A model generated the notes under the pieces. That model was not told the DNA's origin. It searched no databases and saw nothing but the letters and a program-made list of their open reading frames with translations. Source: Acidobacteriota bacterium (GTDB taxonomy: Bacteria; Acidobacteriota; Thermoanaerobaculia; Multivoradales; Multivoraceae). Taken from it: DNA of 64,000 bases. Where the stretch lies: the NCBI GenBank assembly GCA_011525365.1, contig WTGQ01000002.1:104306-168305 (forward strand), given 5' to 3'. Below are positions 1-13,982 of this stretch, piece by piece. Every line of letters begins with the position of its first letter. Positions within the stretch are counted from its first letter, which is position 1. A program made the position numbers and the translations under genes.

Positions 1-1104
1 GCGACGACGCTCGTCGTGACCTTCTCCAACCGGCCTCGCTTCCAGGTCGATCGCTACCGCGCGGGCGTGCGGCTGCGGCTGCTGAGCGGGGTCATGGAGC
101 CGCGACGCCGGGTACGGTTGAACGATCCCCTCGTGCGCTGGATCGAAGTGCGCGAGCGGTCGGTCGATGTCGGTCTGGCGCCTCTCGCCGAGGCGTCCGA
201 ACCGTACCTCCTGGGCCGTCCGCCGCGGGTCCAGCTCGTCTTCGACATCACGCGGCGCCGGCCGGGACTGCAGCCGCGCGCGACGTCGCGGGCGGAGGAG
301 GAACGGCGCGAGTTCCGGATCGTCCTCGATCCGGGCCATGGCGGAACGGACAACGGCTTGCGAACTTCGTCCGGCGAGAGTGAGAAGGACCTCGCGCTCG
401 GGATCGCCGAGGCGCTCCGGTCCTACCTGGAGTTCGAGCTGGGCGCACGCGTGGTGCTTACGCGCAGCGGCGACAGCACGGTCACGCTCGAGAACCGGAC
501 CTCCCTGGCCAACCAGTACGAGGCCGACCTCTTCGTGTCGCTGCACGTGGGCGCCGGCGGCGCGCCCCGGCCGGGAAGCGCGTTCCAGACCTGGGTTCTC
601 GATCCGCCTCCGGCGCCGCTCGAGGAGGAGGCGACCGGGTCCGAGGAGGCGGCCGGCCCCGAGGTCGCCGAGGACGAACCGGAGCCGGCACCTGCACCGG
701 AGACGGACGCCTTCGAGGACGAGGATCTCGACGATCTCGAATCGGAACCGGTGGAAGAAGAGCCGCCGGTCGTGATTCCGCCGCTCGAACCCTGGGATCG
801 GGTCCACGACGCGGAGCTCGGGCGGAGCGCGCTGCTGGCCCGGCTGATCCAGACCCAGGTCGGTGACGTACTCGGCCTGCCGAACCGCGGCTTCCAGCGT
901 GCGCCGCTGCGGGTGTTGACCGGGGCGTCGATGCCTGCGGTCCTGATCGAGTTCGGGTACGAGGAAGTCGGGGAAGAGCGGATCCCGGTCTTCGACGGCC
1001 CGCGCGGCCGCGAGGTGTTCGAGGCGATCGGACGGGCGATCCGTCTCTTCCGGGGCGTCATGACCGGCGCCGCGGAGACGACCGCCGACGGGACGCGATC
1101 GTGA
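1..1104 (+). CDS. N-acetylmuramoyl-L-alanine amidase (Amidase_3) with N-terminal AMIN-like region, 5' end truncated by window
   Basis: FRIVLDPGHGGTDNG, LTR, SLHVGAG and VLIEFGYEE motifs; the frame is open to base 1 with AMIN-like beta-rich sequence; acidic/Pro insert inside the catalytic domain. Confidence 0.9.
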   Translation, partial: ATTLVVTFSNRPRFQVDRYRAGVRLRLLSGVMEPRRRVRLNDPLVRWIEVRERSVDVGLAPLAEASEPYLLGRPPRVQLVFDITRRRPGLQPRATSRAEEERREFRIVLDPGHGGTDNGLRTSSGESEKDLALGIAEALRSYLEFELGARVVLTRSGDSTVTLENRTSLANQYEADLFVSLHVGAGGAPRPGSAFQTWVLDPPPAPLEEEATGSEEAAGPEVAEDEPEPAPAPETDAFEDEDLDDLESEPVEEEPPVVIPPLEPWDRVHDAELGRSALLARLIQTQVGDVLGLPNRGFQRAPLRVLTGASMPAVLIEFGYEEVGEERIPVFDGPRGREVFEAIGRAIRLFRGVMTGAAETTADGTRS

Positions 1105-1724
1105 GGAGGCCGCGTTCGAGTCGTTGGCCCCTGGCCGCGGTCATGCTGCCCGTGTTGCTGGGGCTGCTTGCGGCCTGTGGCGACGGCGACGTGGAAGGTG
1201 ACCTCGACGGCGAGGTGGAACTCGTCCCGGAGGGCGAGGACTTCTTCGCGACCCTCTGCTTCCCGGCGGCCGACGGACTGCTTCGTTGCGAGCCGCGGGC
1301 GATCCCGGCCGCCGGCAGCGTCGAGGAGACGGCGGCGGCGATCGTCCAGGCGCTGATCGACGGTCCCGGTCCGGCCCCGGTCGGCGACGACACAACGGAA
1401 CCGGACGATGAACTGCTCCCCGTTCTGCCGTCCGCCGTCGGCCTGCAGGCGTTCGACCTGGTCAACGGCGTCGCCTACGTCGACCTGACCGTCGCGCGGA
1501 CCGGCTCCGCGCTGCGCTTCGAGCGGCCGGCGATGGGGTTGCGCGACGAACTGCTCGCCGTCTACGGCCTGGTGAACAGTCTGACCGCGAGCAACCTGGG
1601 CATCGAGCGCGTCGTGCTGATGTGGAACGGCGAGCAGCGTCTGACCTTCGCCGGCCACGTCGACACAAGCCGGCCGCTGCTGCCCGACCTCGACCGGAAC
1701 GCTGAGCCTTCCGCGGACTTCTGA
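1101..1724 (+). CDS. GerMN-domain lipoprotein
   Basis: Lipobox LLAAC after a short signal peptide; GerMN-like C-terminal pattern (VQALIDGP..., VNGVAYVDLT..., LVNSLTAS); ATGA-type overlap with the upstream amidase. Confidence 0.8.
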   Translation: MRRPRSSRWPLAAVMLPVLLGLLAACGDGDVEGDLDGEVELVPEGEDFFATLCFPAADGLLRCEPRAIPAAGSVEETAAAIVQALIDGPGPAPVGDDTTEPDDELLPVLPSAVGLQAFDLVNGVAYVDLTVARTGSALRFERPAMGLRDELLAVYGLVNSLTASNLGIERVVLMWNGEQRLTFAGHVDTSRPLLPDLDRNAEPSADF

Positions 1725-1727
1725 GCG

Positions 1728-2557
<830 letters not shown>

Positions 2558-2561
<4 letters not shown>

Positions 2562-3394
2562 CGAATCGAGGCGGCGGTTTCAGCCGGAGTGGAGACAGGT
2601 CGCCTTCCGCCCTGCGCCCGGTGACGATCGAGCTCGACGCGATGAAGTTCGCGGAGGGTTCGGCGCTGATCGAGTGCGGCGACACCCGGGTGCTCTGCTC
2701 CGCCAGCGTGGAGCGGCGGGTGCCGCCCTTCCTGGTCGGCAAGGGGCAGGGTTGGCTGACGGCCGAGTACGCGATGCTGCCGCGGGCGACCCTGACCCGT
2801 TCGAGGCGGGAGGTGTCGCGCGGGCGGCCTTCGGGGCGCACGGCGGAGATCCAGCGCCTGATCGGTCGTTCGCTCCGGTCGGCGGTCAACCTCCGGAAGC
2901 TCCCTGAAGTCACGATCGCGGTCGACTGCGACGTCATCCAGGCCGACGGCGGCACCCGCACCGCCTCGATCACCGGCGCCTACGTAGCGACCGTCGCGGC
3001 GCTGGCCAGGATGCTGCTCGAGGGCGACCTGAAGAGGTGGCCCATCGTCCATTCGGTGGCCGCGGTCTCGGTAGGGATCTGCCAGGACGAGTTGCTGCTC
3101 GACCTGGAGTACGTCGAGGACCGGGACGCCCAGGTTGACCTGAACGTGGTGGCGACCGGCGAGGGCAGCCTGATCGAGGTCCAGGGCACCGCGGAGGGCC
3201 GCGTGTTCACGCGGCCCGAGTTCGACGGCCTCCTCGACCTGGCGCTGGCCGGGATTGCCGAGCTGACCGAGCTGCAGAAGAGCTGTCTGGCTCCGCGCCT
3301 GGCTGAGATGGAAGAGGCGCTCGAGCGCCGCCGCAGCGGTCCGGCCAAGGCGAAGGACGAAGCCAGTATCTGGGGCCGGCCCCCGCGCTCCTAG
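2558..3394 (+). CDS. rph: ribonuclease PH (GTG start overlapping the murI stop)
   Basis: GDTRVLCSASVE, WLTAEYAMLPRAT, RSLRSAVNL, TIAVDCDVIQADGGTRTASITGAYVA; the supplied ORF start at 2315 is an upstream extension. Confidence 0.95.
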
Positions 3395-3402
3395 CCGGCG
3401 CC

Positions 3403-4815
3403 TTGGACATCCACCTGATCGCGATCGGCGGCACCGGCATGGCGCCGCTGGCATGCCTGCTCCGGGAACTCGGGCACCAGGTGCGAGGCTCGGACGGGCC
3501 CCTCTACCCGCCGACCAGCGACATCCTGGCCGACGCGGGAATCGAGCCGCTGGTCGGCTACGACCCGGCCCACCTCGAACCGCGGCCGGACCTCGTGATC
3601 GTCGGCAACGCGGTGCCGCGGACGAACCCGGAGGCGGTGGCGACGGAAGCGCTCGGCCTGCCGCGGCTGTCGATGCCCGAAGCGCTCGACCGCTTCGTCC
3701 TCCGGGACCGCCGGCCGCTGGTCGTCGCCGGCAGTCACGGCAAGACGACGACGACGGCGATGGCGGCCTGGGTCTACTCCCGCGCCGGCGCCGATCCCGG
3801 CTACCTCATCGGCGGCGCGCCGATCGGTCTGGCCTCGGGGTTCGCCCTCGGCGGCGGCTCTCGCTTCGCGATCGAAGGCGACGAGTACAACGCCTCCTAC
3901 TTCGACCGCGGGCCGAAGTTCTGGCACTACCGGCCGGAGACCGTGATCCTGACCAGCCTGGAGCACGATCACGTCGATCTCTATCCCGACTTCGACGGGC
4001 TGGAGCGGGCCTTCCTCGGCCTCGTCGAGCGTCTGCCGCCGACGGGACTCCTGATCGCCTGCGCGGACTATTCGACGGTGGAGCGACTGCTGCCGGCGAG
4101 CCCGTGCCGGGTCGTGACCTACGGGGCCGGGGCGGGCGACATCCGGCTGGCCGGTCCGGTCGAGAGGGGTGAGCGCGGGATCTCGTTCGAGCTGGAGGAA
4201 GAGGGCCGGCGGCAGCGGGTCGACCTCGGCGTCTGGGGCGAGCACAACGCGCTGAACGCGATGGCGGTGTGGGCGGCGGCTCGCGCCGACGGACTGGAGC
4301 GGGACGCGGTGCTGGACGCGCTCGCCACCTTCCGGGGCGTCAAGCGGCGGCTCGAGGTGATCGGCGAGAAGGCGGGGGTGGTCGTCATCGACGACTTCGC
4401 CCACCATGCCTCGGAGGTCGCGGCGTCGCTTGCGGCGCTCCGGCAGCGCTTCCCCGGCCGTCGGCTGGTCGCCCTGTTCGAGCCGCGAAGCCTGAGCGCG
4501 GGCAGGCTGCAGTTCGCGGCCGACATGGCGGCGTCGCTGGCTTCGGCCGACCGCGTCTTCCTGGCGCCCGTGTTCCACCGCGAACGGCTGGGCGATGAGG
4601 GGTTCGACCCGGAGCAGGTGGCCGCGGAGATCGAACGCCTCGGCGCGGCGGCTACCGCCTGCAGTTCGAACGACGAGCTGGCCGAGACCGTGCTCGCGGA
4701 GGCTCGGCCCGGCGATGTCCTGGTCACCATGTCGTCGGGGTCGTTCGACGGCATGCCCCGTCGTCTACAGATGGCTCTCCAGAATCTGCCGGTCGGAAAG
4801 CGCGGGCAGCCTTAG
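3403..4815 (+). CDS. mpl: UDP-N-acetylmuramate:L-alanyl-gamma-D-glutamyl-meso-diaminopimelate ligase (Mur ligase family)
   Basis: IHLIAIGGTGMAPLA..., VVAGSHGKTTTTAM, EGDEYNASYFDRGPKFWHY (Mpl-like), HNALNAMA, DDFAHHASEV; TTG start. Confidence 0.93.
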   Translation: MDIHLIAIGGTGMAPLACLLRELGHQVRGSDGPLYPPTSDILADAGIEPLVGYDPAHLEPRPDLVIVGNAVPRTNPEAVATEALGLPRLSMPEALDRFVLRDRRPLVVAGSHGKTTTTAMAAWVYSRAGADPGYLIGGAPIGLASGFALGGGSRFAIEGDEYNASYFDRGPKFWHYRPETVILTSLEHDHVDLYPDFDGLERAFLGLVERLPPTGLLIACADYSTVERLLPASPCRVVTYGAGAGDIRLAGPVERGERGISFELEEEGRRQRVDLGVWGEHNALNAMAVWAAARADGLERDAVLDALATFRGVKRRLEVIGEKAGVVVIDDFAHHASEVAASLAALRQRFPGRRLVALFEPRSLSAGRLQFAADMAASLASADRVFLAPVFHRERLGDEGFDPEQVAAEIERLGAAATACSSNDELAETVLAEARPGDVLVTMSSGSFDGMPRRLQMALQNLPVGKRGQP

Positions 4816-5646
4816 CGCCTCGGCGCCACCCGCGGGCACGACACGGCGCGGCGCCAGCCCGACGAGTTCCGTCTCGACGACGCGCACACCAACCGCGGCA
4901 GCCAGTTCGTCGGCTCTCCGGACGACGTCAAGCAGCGACGTCCGGTCGCAGTCGGTCAGGTTCACGCTGACCTGGGCCCGCCCGCGACTCTCCAGGAAGA
5001 ACCCCAGGGCGCGCACGCCCGGCAAACCGCCGCCGGACTCGCGCAGCGACGCCGCGATCCGTTTCGCCGCGTCGAGCTCGTCGGTGTCGAGCAGCAGGTT
5101 GAAGGCAACGAGCGGCGCCCGCGCCCCGACGCAGACGACACCGCCTGTCGGGTGCGGCCGGCGCGGGCCGCGGTCGGGTAGCCACGCACCGCTCACCATC
5201 CGTTCGCCGAGCCGCGCGAGACCGCCGCGGCGATGGTCGGCAAGGGCGGCGCGCCCTGGATCGGAGGCGGCCTCGCCGTAGAGGAACACCGGCAGATCGA
5301 GCGCGGCGAGCGCGTCCGCGGCGCGCAGCGCGGCGTCGACCGCCGCGGGCATCTGCTCGGTCTCCAGGGACACGAATGGCACGACGTCGAGGGCACCGAG
5401 AAACGGGTGCACGCCTGAGTGCCCGACCACGTCGATGCGCTCGATCGCTACCGCCGCCAACGCCGTCACAGCCCGCACCAGATCGCCGCCCGCGCCCAGC
5501 AACGTCAGCACCGTTCGGTTGTGGTCCGGGTCCGAAGACACGTCGAGCACCCGCACGCCGCGCGTCGAAGCCGCCTCCACGCAGGCGTCGATGACGTCGC
5601 GACGCCGCCCCTCGCTGATGTTCGGAACGCACTCCAGCCGGACCAT
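4765..5646 (-). CDS. glutamate formimidoyltransferase
   Basis: MVRLECVPNISEGRR, DVSSDPDHNRTVLTLLG, HPFLGALDVVPFV, ARAPLVAFNLLLDT. Confidence 0.9.
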   Translation of the reverse strand: MVRLECVPNISEGRRRDVIDACVEAASTRGVRVLDVSSDPDHNRTVLTLLGAGGDLVRAVTALAAVAIERIDVVGHSGVHPFLGALDVVPFVSLETEQMPAAVDAALRAADALAALDLPVFLYGEAASDPGRAALADHRRGGLARLGERMVSGAWLPDRGPRRPHPTGGVVCVGARAPLVAFNLLLDTDELDAAKRIAASLRESGGGLPGVRALGFFLESRGRAQVSVNLTDCDRTSLLDVVRRADELAAAVGVRVVETELVGLAPRRVVPAGGAEALRLPALSDRQILESHL

Positions 5647-5680
5647 GCGGTCAGGCTAGCGCGCCAGAAAGGTCGCCACA

Positions 5681-5729
5681 CACTGGGTACGCCGGCGTCC
5701 CCGCCGGCCGCCGCCGGAGGCGGCATCGA
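5681..5729 (+). repeat. Dispersed palindromic element, copy A (CTGGGTACGC box + two hairpins)
   Basis: actgggtacGCCGGCGtcccCGCCGGC then GCCGCCggaGGCGGC; intergenic between divergent genes. Confidence 0.75.
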
Positions 5730-5798
5730 ACCGCGCCGCGCAGCTGCGACCGATGTAGCTTCCGATACGTGCCTTTAGGTGCACAACCCCGAACACGC

Positions 5799-6599
5799 AT
5801 GATCGAAGGCCGCCACTTCGCGGCGGCCACCACGATCGGCGCGCGCAAGCGCCAGGAAGACGCCTGGAGCATCCACGTCGTGGCCGACGACGGCACAGAC
5901 GAAGAGCTGCTACTCGTGGCGGTTGCCGACGGTTTGGGCGGAATGCCGGCCGGCGACCGGGCGAGCCGGATCACGATCCGTAGCTTCGTCGGCAGCTACG
6001 CGCTGATCCCGGAACCGCCCGTTGAGCGCCTGCGTTTCGCGCTCGCCAACGCGAACGGCGAGGTGGCGCGTGCGATCGAGGCCGATCCGTCCCTTCGGGG
6101 CATGGGCACCACCCTGGTGGCCGCGTTGTTCTTCAGGGACCGTTTCCGCTGGCTCAGCGTCGGCGACTCGTTCATCTTCCACTGGCGCGCCGGCGACCTG
6201 GAGCGTGTTAACCCGCTCCACACCTACGGCCGTGAACTCGACGCCCGGGCCGCCCGCGGCGAGATCAGCGCGATGCACGCTGCCCTGCATCCGGAGCGCG
6301 CCGCGATCACCAGCGCGGTCATGGGCCTGCCACTCGACGACGTGGCGGAGGGCGCGGTCGACCTCGCCGACGGCGACGTCGTAGTTCTCGCCAGCGACGG
6401 CATCGAGACGCTCTCCGACGAAGAGATCGCCGCGATCTGCGGCGACCACCGGTCAGCGGGAGCGTCGCGGATCGCCGGGACGGTCATCCGGCGGATCGAG
6501 CAGCGGGCGACTCCCTGGCAGGACAACGCGACGGTCGTCGTCGTGTGCCCGCCTTCGCCACCGGACCAGGGCGAGGGAGCATCCGCTACGGTAGATTGA
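5799..6599 (+). CDS. PP2C-family serine/threonine phosphatase
   Basis: TIGARKRQEDAW, VADGLGGMPAGDRAS, GMGTTLVAALF, VGDSFIFHWR, VLASDGIETLSDEEI, DNATVVVV. Confidence 0.88.
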   Translation: MIEGRHFAAATTIGARKRQEDAWSIHVVADDGTDEELLLVAVADGLGGMPAGDRASRITIRSFVGSYALIPEPPVERLRFALANANGEVARAIEADPSLRGMGTTLVAALFFRDRFRWLSVGDSFIFHWRAGDLERVNPLHTYGRELDARAARGEISAMHAALHPERAAITSAVMGLPLDDVAEGAVDLADGDVVVLASDGIETLSDEEIAAICGDHRSAGASRIAGTVIRRIEQRATPWQDNATVVVVCPPSPPDQGEGASATVD

Positions 6600-6615
6600 C
6601 TCGGTCCCGATCCTG

Positions 6616-7470
6616 ATGACAGGGAGGATGCAGCCGATGAAGAGAGCCGTCGTGCATGCCGCGTTCCTGGCAGTTCTGCTGGCGGCGGCGGCCGCCGCCT
6701 TCGAAGCCCAGCCTGCGAGTCAGGAGCGCGCTGCCCTTGAGCCAGGGGACACGTTTTCGGACACCCTGAGTTCAGGCGCGCCGGGACCGGAGATGATCGT
6801 AGTCCCCGCCGGCACCTTTCGCATGGGGTGCCTCTCGGCCGAAGGGTGCAGTGAGTACGAGCTACCGGTCCGCGAAGTCACGATCGAGCAGCCGTTCGCG
6901 GTTTCGAAGTACGTCGTCACGCTCGAGCAGTTCAACCGCTTCGCGCCAGGTCGAGCTTGGGCCGGCTACAACTTCGAGGGTCCAGGCACGAGCCCGGCGA
7001 GTTGGCTGTCCTGGGCCGATGCCCGCGCCTACACGGAGTGGCTGTCCGAGGAGACGGGTGAGAAGTACCGTCTGTTGAGCGAGGCCGAATGGGAGTACGT
7101 GGTCCGGGCGGGCTCGACGACGCCATACCCGTGGGGCGAGGAGTTCGGCGCCAACCACGCGAACTGCTGGGCTTGTGGCGACGAGTTTCAGTTCACCGCG
7201 CCGGTCGGCCAGTTCGCGCCGAACGCGTGGGGCCTCTACGACGCGGTCGGCAACGGTTGGGAGTGGGTCGAGGACTGCTGGAACGATAATCACGAAGGCG
7301 CTCCCTCCGACGGAAGCGCCCGGCTGGAAGGCGATTGCTCGTATCGCGTGATCCGCGGCGGCTCATGGCGGGACGGCCCGAGGGAACTGCGCTCCGCGTT
7401 CCGCCGCCCGGTGGAGAAACGCTGGTTCAGTGGCGAGAACTTCCGCGTTGCGCGCGAGCTGGCTCCCTGA
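6616..7470 (+). CDS. SUMF1 / formylglycine-generating-enzyme-like domain protein, secreted
   Basis: Signal peptide; MIVVPAGTFRMGC, PASWLSWADARAYTEWLS, YRLLSEAEWEYVVRAGSTTPYPWG, RVIRGGSWRDGPRELRSAFR. Confidence 0.9.
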   Translation: MTGRMQPMKRAVVHAAFLAVLLAAAAAAFEAQPASQERAALEPGDTFSDTLSSGAPGPEMIVVPAGTFRMGCLSAEGCSEYELPVREVTIEQPFAVSKYVVTLEQFNRFAPGRAWAGYNFEGPGTSPASWLSWADARAYTEWLSEETGEKYRLLSEAEWEYVVRAGSTTPYPWGEEFGANHANCWACGDEFQFTAPVGQFAPNAWGLYDAVGNGWEWVEDCWNDNHEGAPSDGSARLEGDCSYRVIRGGSWRDGPRELRSAFRRPVEKRWFSGENFRVARELAP

Positions 7471-7515
7471 ACAGGCACGGGGGTTTTCCCGCGTTTTCCG
7501 CGCCCGCAACGGCCG

Positions 7516-7544
7516 TTGACCACCCCTTACAGCCGTGTTACGTT
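7516..7544 (+). promoter_or_regulatory. Candidate sigma70-type promoter for the ATP synthase operon
   Basis: TTGACC - 17 nt - TACGTT in the gap upstream of the first b-subunit gene; by eye only. Confidence 0.35.
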
Positions 7545-7601
7545 TCCGCCGCTTTCAGGCCCGGGTGAAGGTGCGCCCGGACGACCGCGGGACGAGTAGC
7601 T

Positions 7602-8024
7602 GTGGATTTCGACGCCAGCCTCCTGGTCATCATGGCGATCTTCTGGGCCACCTATGTGGTGGTCCGGTTCTACCTCGTCCGGCCGATCATGCGCATGCTC
7701 AAGGAGCGCGACAGCGAGATCGTGACGGCGCAGGAGACGTTCGACCGGGCCCAGGCCGAGGTCGAGGCGAGGATCGAGGCGCAGCGCGAGAAGCTGAAGA
7801 AAGCCCGCGCCGAGGCCGCCGCGCACCGCGACCGGATGCGCAAGGAGGCCCAGGAAGCCCGCGAGACGATGGTCGCCGAGGCTCGCCAGGAGGCGGATGC
7901 CGAGCTCCAGCAGGCGATCGCCGCGCTCGACGCCGAGACCGCGGAACAGCGCCGGACGCTCGAAGCACGAGCCGAGCGGCTCGCGGCCGACATGACGGCG
8001 AAGCTGATGGGAGCCCCTTCATGA
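7602..8024 (+). CDS. atpF: F0F1 ATP synthase subunit b-type (first of two b/b' genes)
   Basis: Single N-terminal TM then long charged coiled coil; ATGA overlap with next b-like gene; upstream of delta/alpha/gamma/beta/epsilon. Confidence 0.8.
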   Translation: MDFDASLLVIMAIFWATYVVVRFYLVRPIMRMLKERDSEIVTAQETFDRAQAEVEARIEAQREKLKKARAEAAAHRDRMRKEAQEARETMVAEARQEADAELQQAIAALDAETAEQRRTLEARAERLAADMTAKLMGAPS

Positions 8025-8638
8025 GGCGCTCCGTGACCCTGAAGGTCGCCTCGCTGGCGCTGCTCTGGACGCTGTTCGCCGGCGTCGCCGCAGCGTTCGG
8101 TGCCGAAGTGGGCGAAGCGACTCACTTCCTCGGCCTGCCGCGCTGGGTCTTCTCCTGGTTCAACATGCTCGTCTTCTTCGGCGGTCTCGGCTACCTGGTC
8201 GGGCCGATGGCAATCGCCGCGCTCGAGTCGCGCCGGAACCAGATCCGGGACAGCCTGATGACCGCCCGCCGCCAGCGCGCGGACGCGGAAGAGCTGCACG
8301 CCGGCCTCGACGGTCAGCTCGCCGCCCTGGAGGCGGAGGTCGCCCAGGCCGCCGAGCGCTCCCGGCAGGAGGGCGAACGCGATGCGCGGGAGATCGCGGC
8401 CCTGGCCGAGAGAGAGCGCGAGCGGATGCTGGAGCAGGCCCGCGCCGAGATCAGGAACCGCACGGCGCGCGCCCGGGTCGAGCTGGCGCAGCACGCGGCC
8501 CGGCTCGCCACCGCGCTCGCCGCGGAGCGGCTGGAGCGCGAAGTCGACTCGGCCGCCCGCCGCCGGATCCTCGATCGCGGACTGCTCAGCCTGGAGAGCC
8601 GCGCGGACGACGCCTCGGCCGGAGCCGACGCGCGATGA
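8021..8638 (+). CDS. atpF: F0F1 ATP synthase subunit b-type (second b/b' gene)
   Basis: Signal/TM regions then coiled coil; FNMLVFFGGLGYLVGPMAIAALESRRNQIRDSL; ATG at 8021 (the called ORF starts too early at 7535). Confidence 0.8.
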   Translation: MRRSVTLKVASLALLWTLFAGVAAAFGAEVGEATHFLGLPRWVFSWFNMLVFFGGLGYLVGPMAIAALESRRNQIRDSLMTARRQRADAEELHAGLDGQLAALEAEVAQAAERSRQEGERDAREIAALAERERERMLEQARAEIRNRTARARVELAQHAARLATALAAERLEREVDSAARRRILDRGLLSLESRADDASAGADAR

Positions 8639-9198
8639 TCTATCGCTACGCGAGGCCCTACGCCCAGGCCCTGATGGGCGCCGCCGGTTCGCTCGAGGCG
8701 GCGCAGGCGCCGCGCGATGAACTGGGCGCCTTCGCGGAGGCGATGCGGACAGTCCCCAGGCTGGGACGCATGGCCTCGAATCCCGGCGTGCCGCCGGCGA
8801 CGAAGCGCGCCGTGGTCGACGAGATCGCCGGCATGCAGGGCGCGGGCGCGCTGGCCCAGCGGATGCTGCGGCTGCTGCTCGACAACTACCGGCTGGTCCA
8901 CCTGCCGGCGATCCTGGAGGCGATCGACGAGTTGCTCGACCGGGCCCATGGCGTGGTCAGCGCCACGGTGACCGCGGCCGAGGAACTCGACGAGGAGCAG
9001 CGCGCGCGGCTGGAGAAGGCGCTCGAGCAGTTGTCCGGCGCCGAGGTCCGGCTGGAAGCCCGGGTCGACCCGAGCCTGATCGGGGGCTTCGTGGCCCAGT
9101 TCGGGAGTTACCGCTACGACGCGAGCGTTCGCGGCCAGTTGGCCGTGCTGGAATCCAGATTGACCGCCGAGTCGGCGACTGCGGCGGCGGAAGCCTAG
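8635..9198 (+). CDS. atpH: F0F1 ATP synthase subunit delta
   Basis: [13 protein letters not shown]..., [26 protein letters not shown]; position in operon. Confidence 0.9.
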   Translation: MIYRYARPYAQALMGAAGSLEAAQAPRDELGAFAEAMRTVPRLGRMASNPGVPPATKRAVVDEIAGMQGAGALAQRMLRLLLDNYRLVHLPAILEAIDELLDRAHGVVSATVTAAEELDEEQRARLEKALEQLSGAEVRLEARVDPSLIGGFVAQFGSYRYDASVRGQLAVLESRLTAESATAAAEA

Positions 9199-9263
9199 AA
9201 ACGACACGACTTGGAGACGCTCCGCAGCCTCGGAGCGCCACCTATCAGGGGAGTGGAACGAAC

Positions 9264-10802
<1,539 letters not shown>

Positions 10803-10837
10803 GGACTCACGGGAAGGTTCCGAGGTAGGCCCGAACG

Positions 10838-13263
<2,426 letters not shown>

Positions 13264-13297
13264 AGGCGCCGAGACGGAACCAGCGGAGCGAACGAAC

Positions 13298-13702
13298 GTG
13301 GCCGGCTTGAACCTCATCCTCGTAACCCACGCCGAGAAGCTGCTCGAGATCGAGTGCTCGGATGTCGGTCTGCCCGGCCGCAAGGGCGACATGGGCATCC
13401 TGCCCGGCCACGCGGCGCTGATCAGCACGCTGCGCCCCGGCGAGCTCAGCTACCAGCCGGCCGACGGCGGCGCGCGGCGCTTCGTCGCCGTGGCGCCGGG
13501 CTTCTGCGAGGTCGCGGACGACACGGTGACGGTGCTGACCGAGACGGCGGAGCCGGCCGAGGACATCGACGCCGCGGCCGCCACAACCGAGCGCGACGAG
13601 CTGGCGGCGGAGTACGGCCGCGCCAGCTTCGAGGACCAGGCCGGACTCAAGGATCGCGTGGATACCGCGCAGGCGCGGGTCGACGTCGCGGCGCGGGCCT
13701 GA
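13298..13702 (+). CDS. atpC: F0F1 ATP synthase subunit epsilon
   Basis: LPGRKGDMGILPGHAALISTLRPGEL; position at end of atp operon. Confidence 0.92.
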   Translation: MAGLNLILVTHAEKLLEIECSDVGLPGRKGDMGILPGHAALISTLRPGELSYQPADGGARRFVAVAPGFCEVADDTVTVLTETAEPAEDIDAAAATTERDELAAEYGRASFEDQAGLKDRVDTAQARVDVAARA

Positions 13703-13722
13703 CGTCAGGGCCGCCGCGGTAA

Positions 13723-13786
13723 AGGTCGCCGGCCTCCGGCCGGCGGCTGTGTTTCTCGGAAGCGGACCAGAAGGTCCGCGCACCCA
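13723..13786 (-). repeat. Dispersed palindromic element, copy B (minus orientation)
   Basis: Reverse complement: CTGGGTGCGC-GGACCttctGGTCC-gcttccgagaaacaca-GCCGGCCggaGGCCGGC-GACC. Confidence 0.8.
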
Positions 13787-13890
13787 GAGCACGGCCTTGC
13801 CCAGTGGGCGAGTCTCTACTGCAAACCCACTGCTCGCAGTGACGCCATGTCATCTGCATGTAGAGAAGGCCGCCACACCGCTGCGGTTCT

Positions 13891-13959
13891 CTGGGTGCGC
13901 GGACCTTCTGGTCCGCTTGCCGCCGAAGGCGGCCAGGAAACGCGCCGCAAAGCGGCGAC
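13891..13959 (+). repeat. Dispersed palindromic element, copy C (plus orientation, inverted relative to copy B)
   Basis: CTGGGTGCGCGGACCttctGGTCCGCTTGCCGCCgaaGGCGGCCAGGAAACGCGCCGCaaaGCGGCGAC; first ~25 nt is an exact inverted repeat of copy B. Confidence 0.85.
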
Positions 13960-13982
13960 GATCCTCCGCCGCCAACCGCCGA

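Noticed and set aside
6616-7470. SUMF1-like gene as the dedicated maturase for the sulfatase at 55851
   Set aside because: Genes are 49 kb apart, the domain is common in unrelated proteins, and I could not identify the catalytic Cys pattern of true formylglycine-generating enzyme.
13723-13959. CRISPR array or integron attC interpretation of the repeat pair
   Set aside because: No regularly spaced direct repeats, no cas or intI genes; the copies are dispersed palindromes in opposite orientations.
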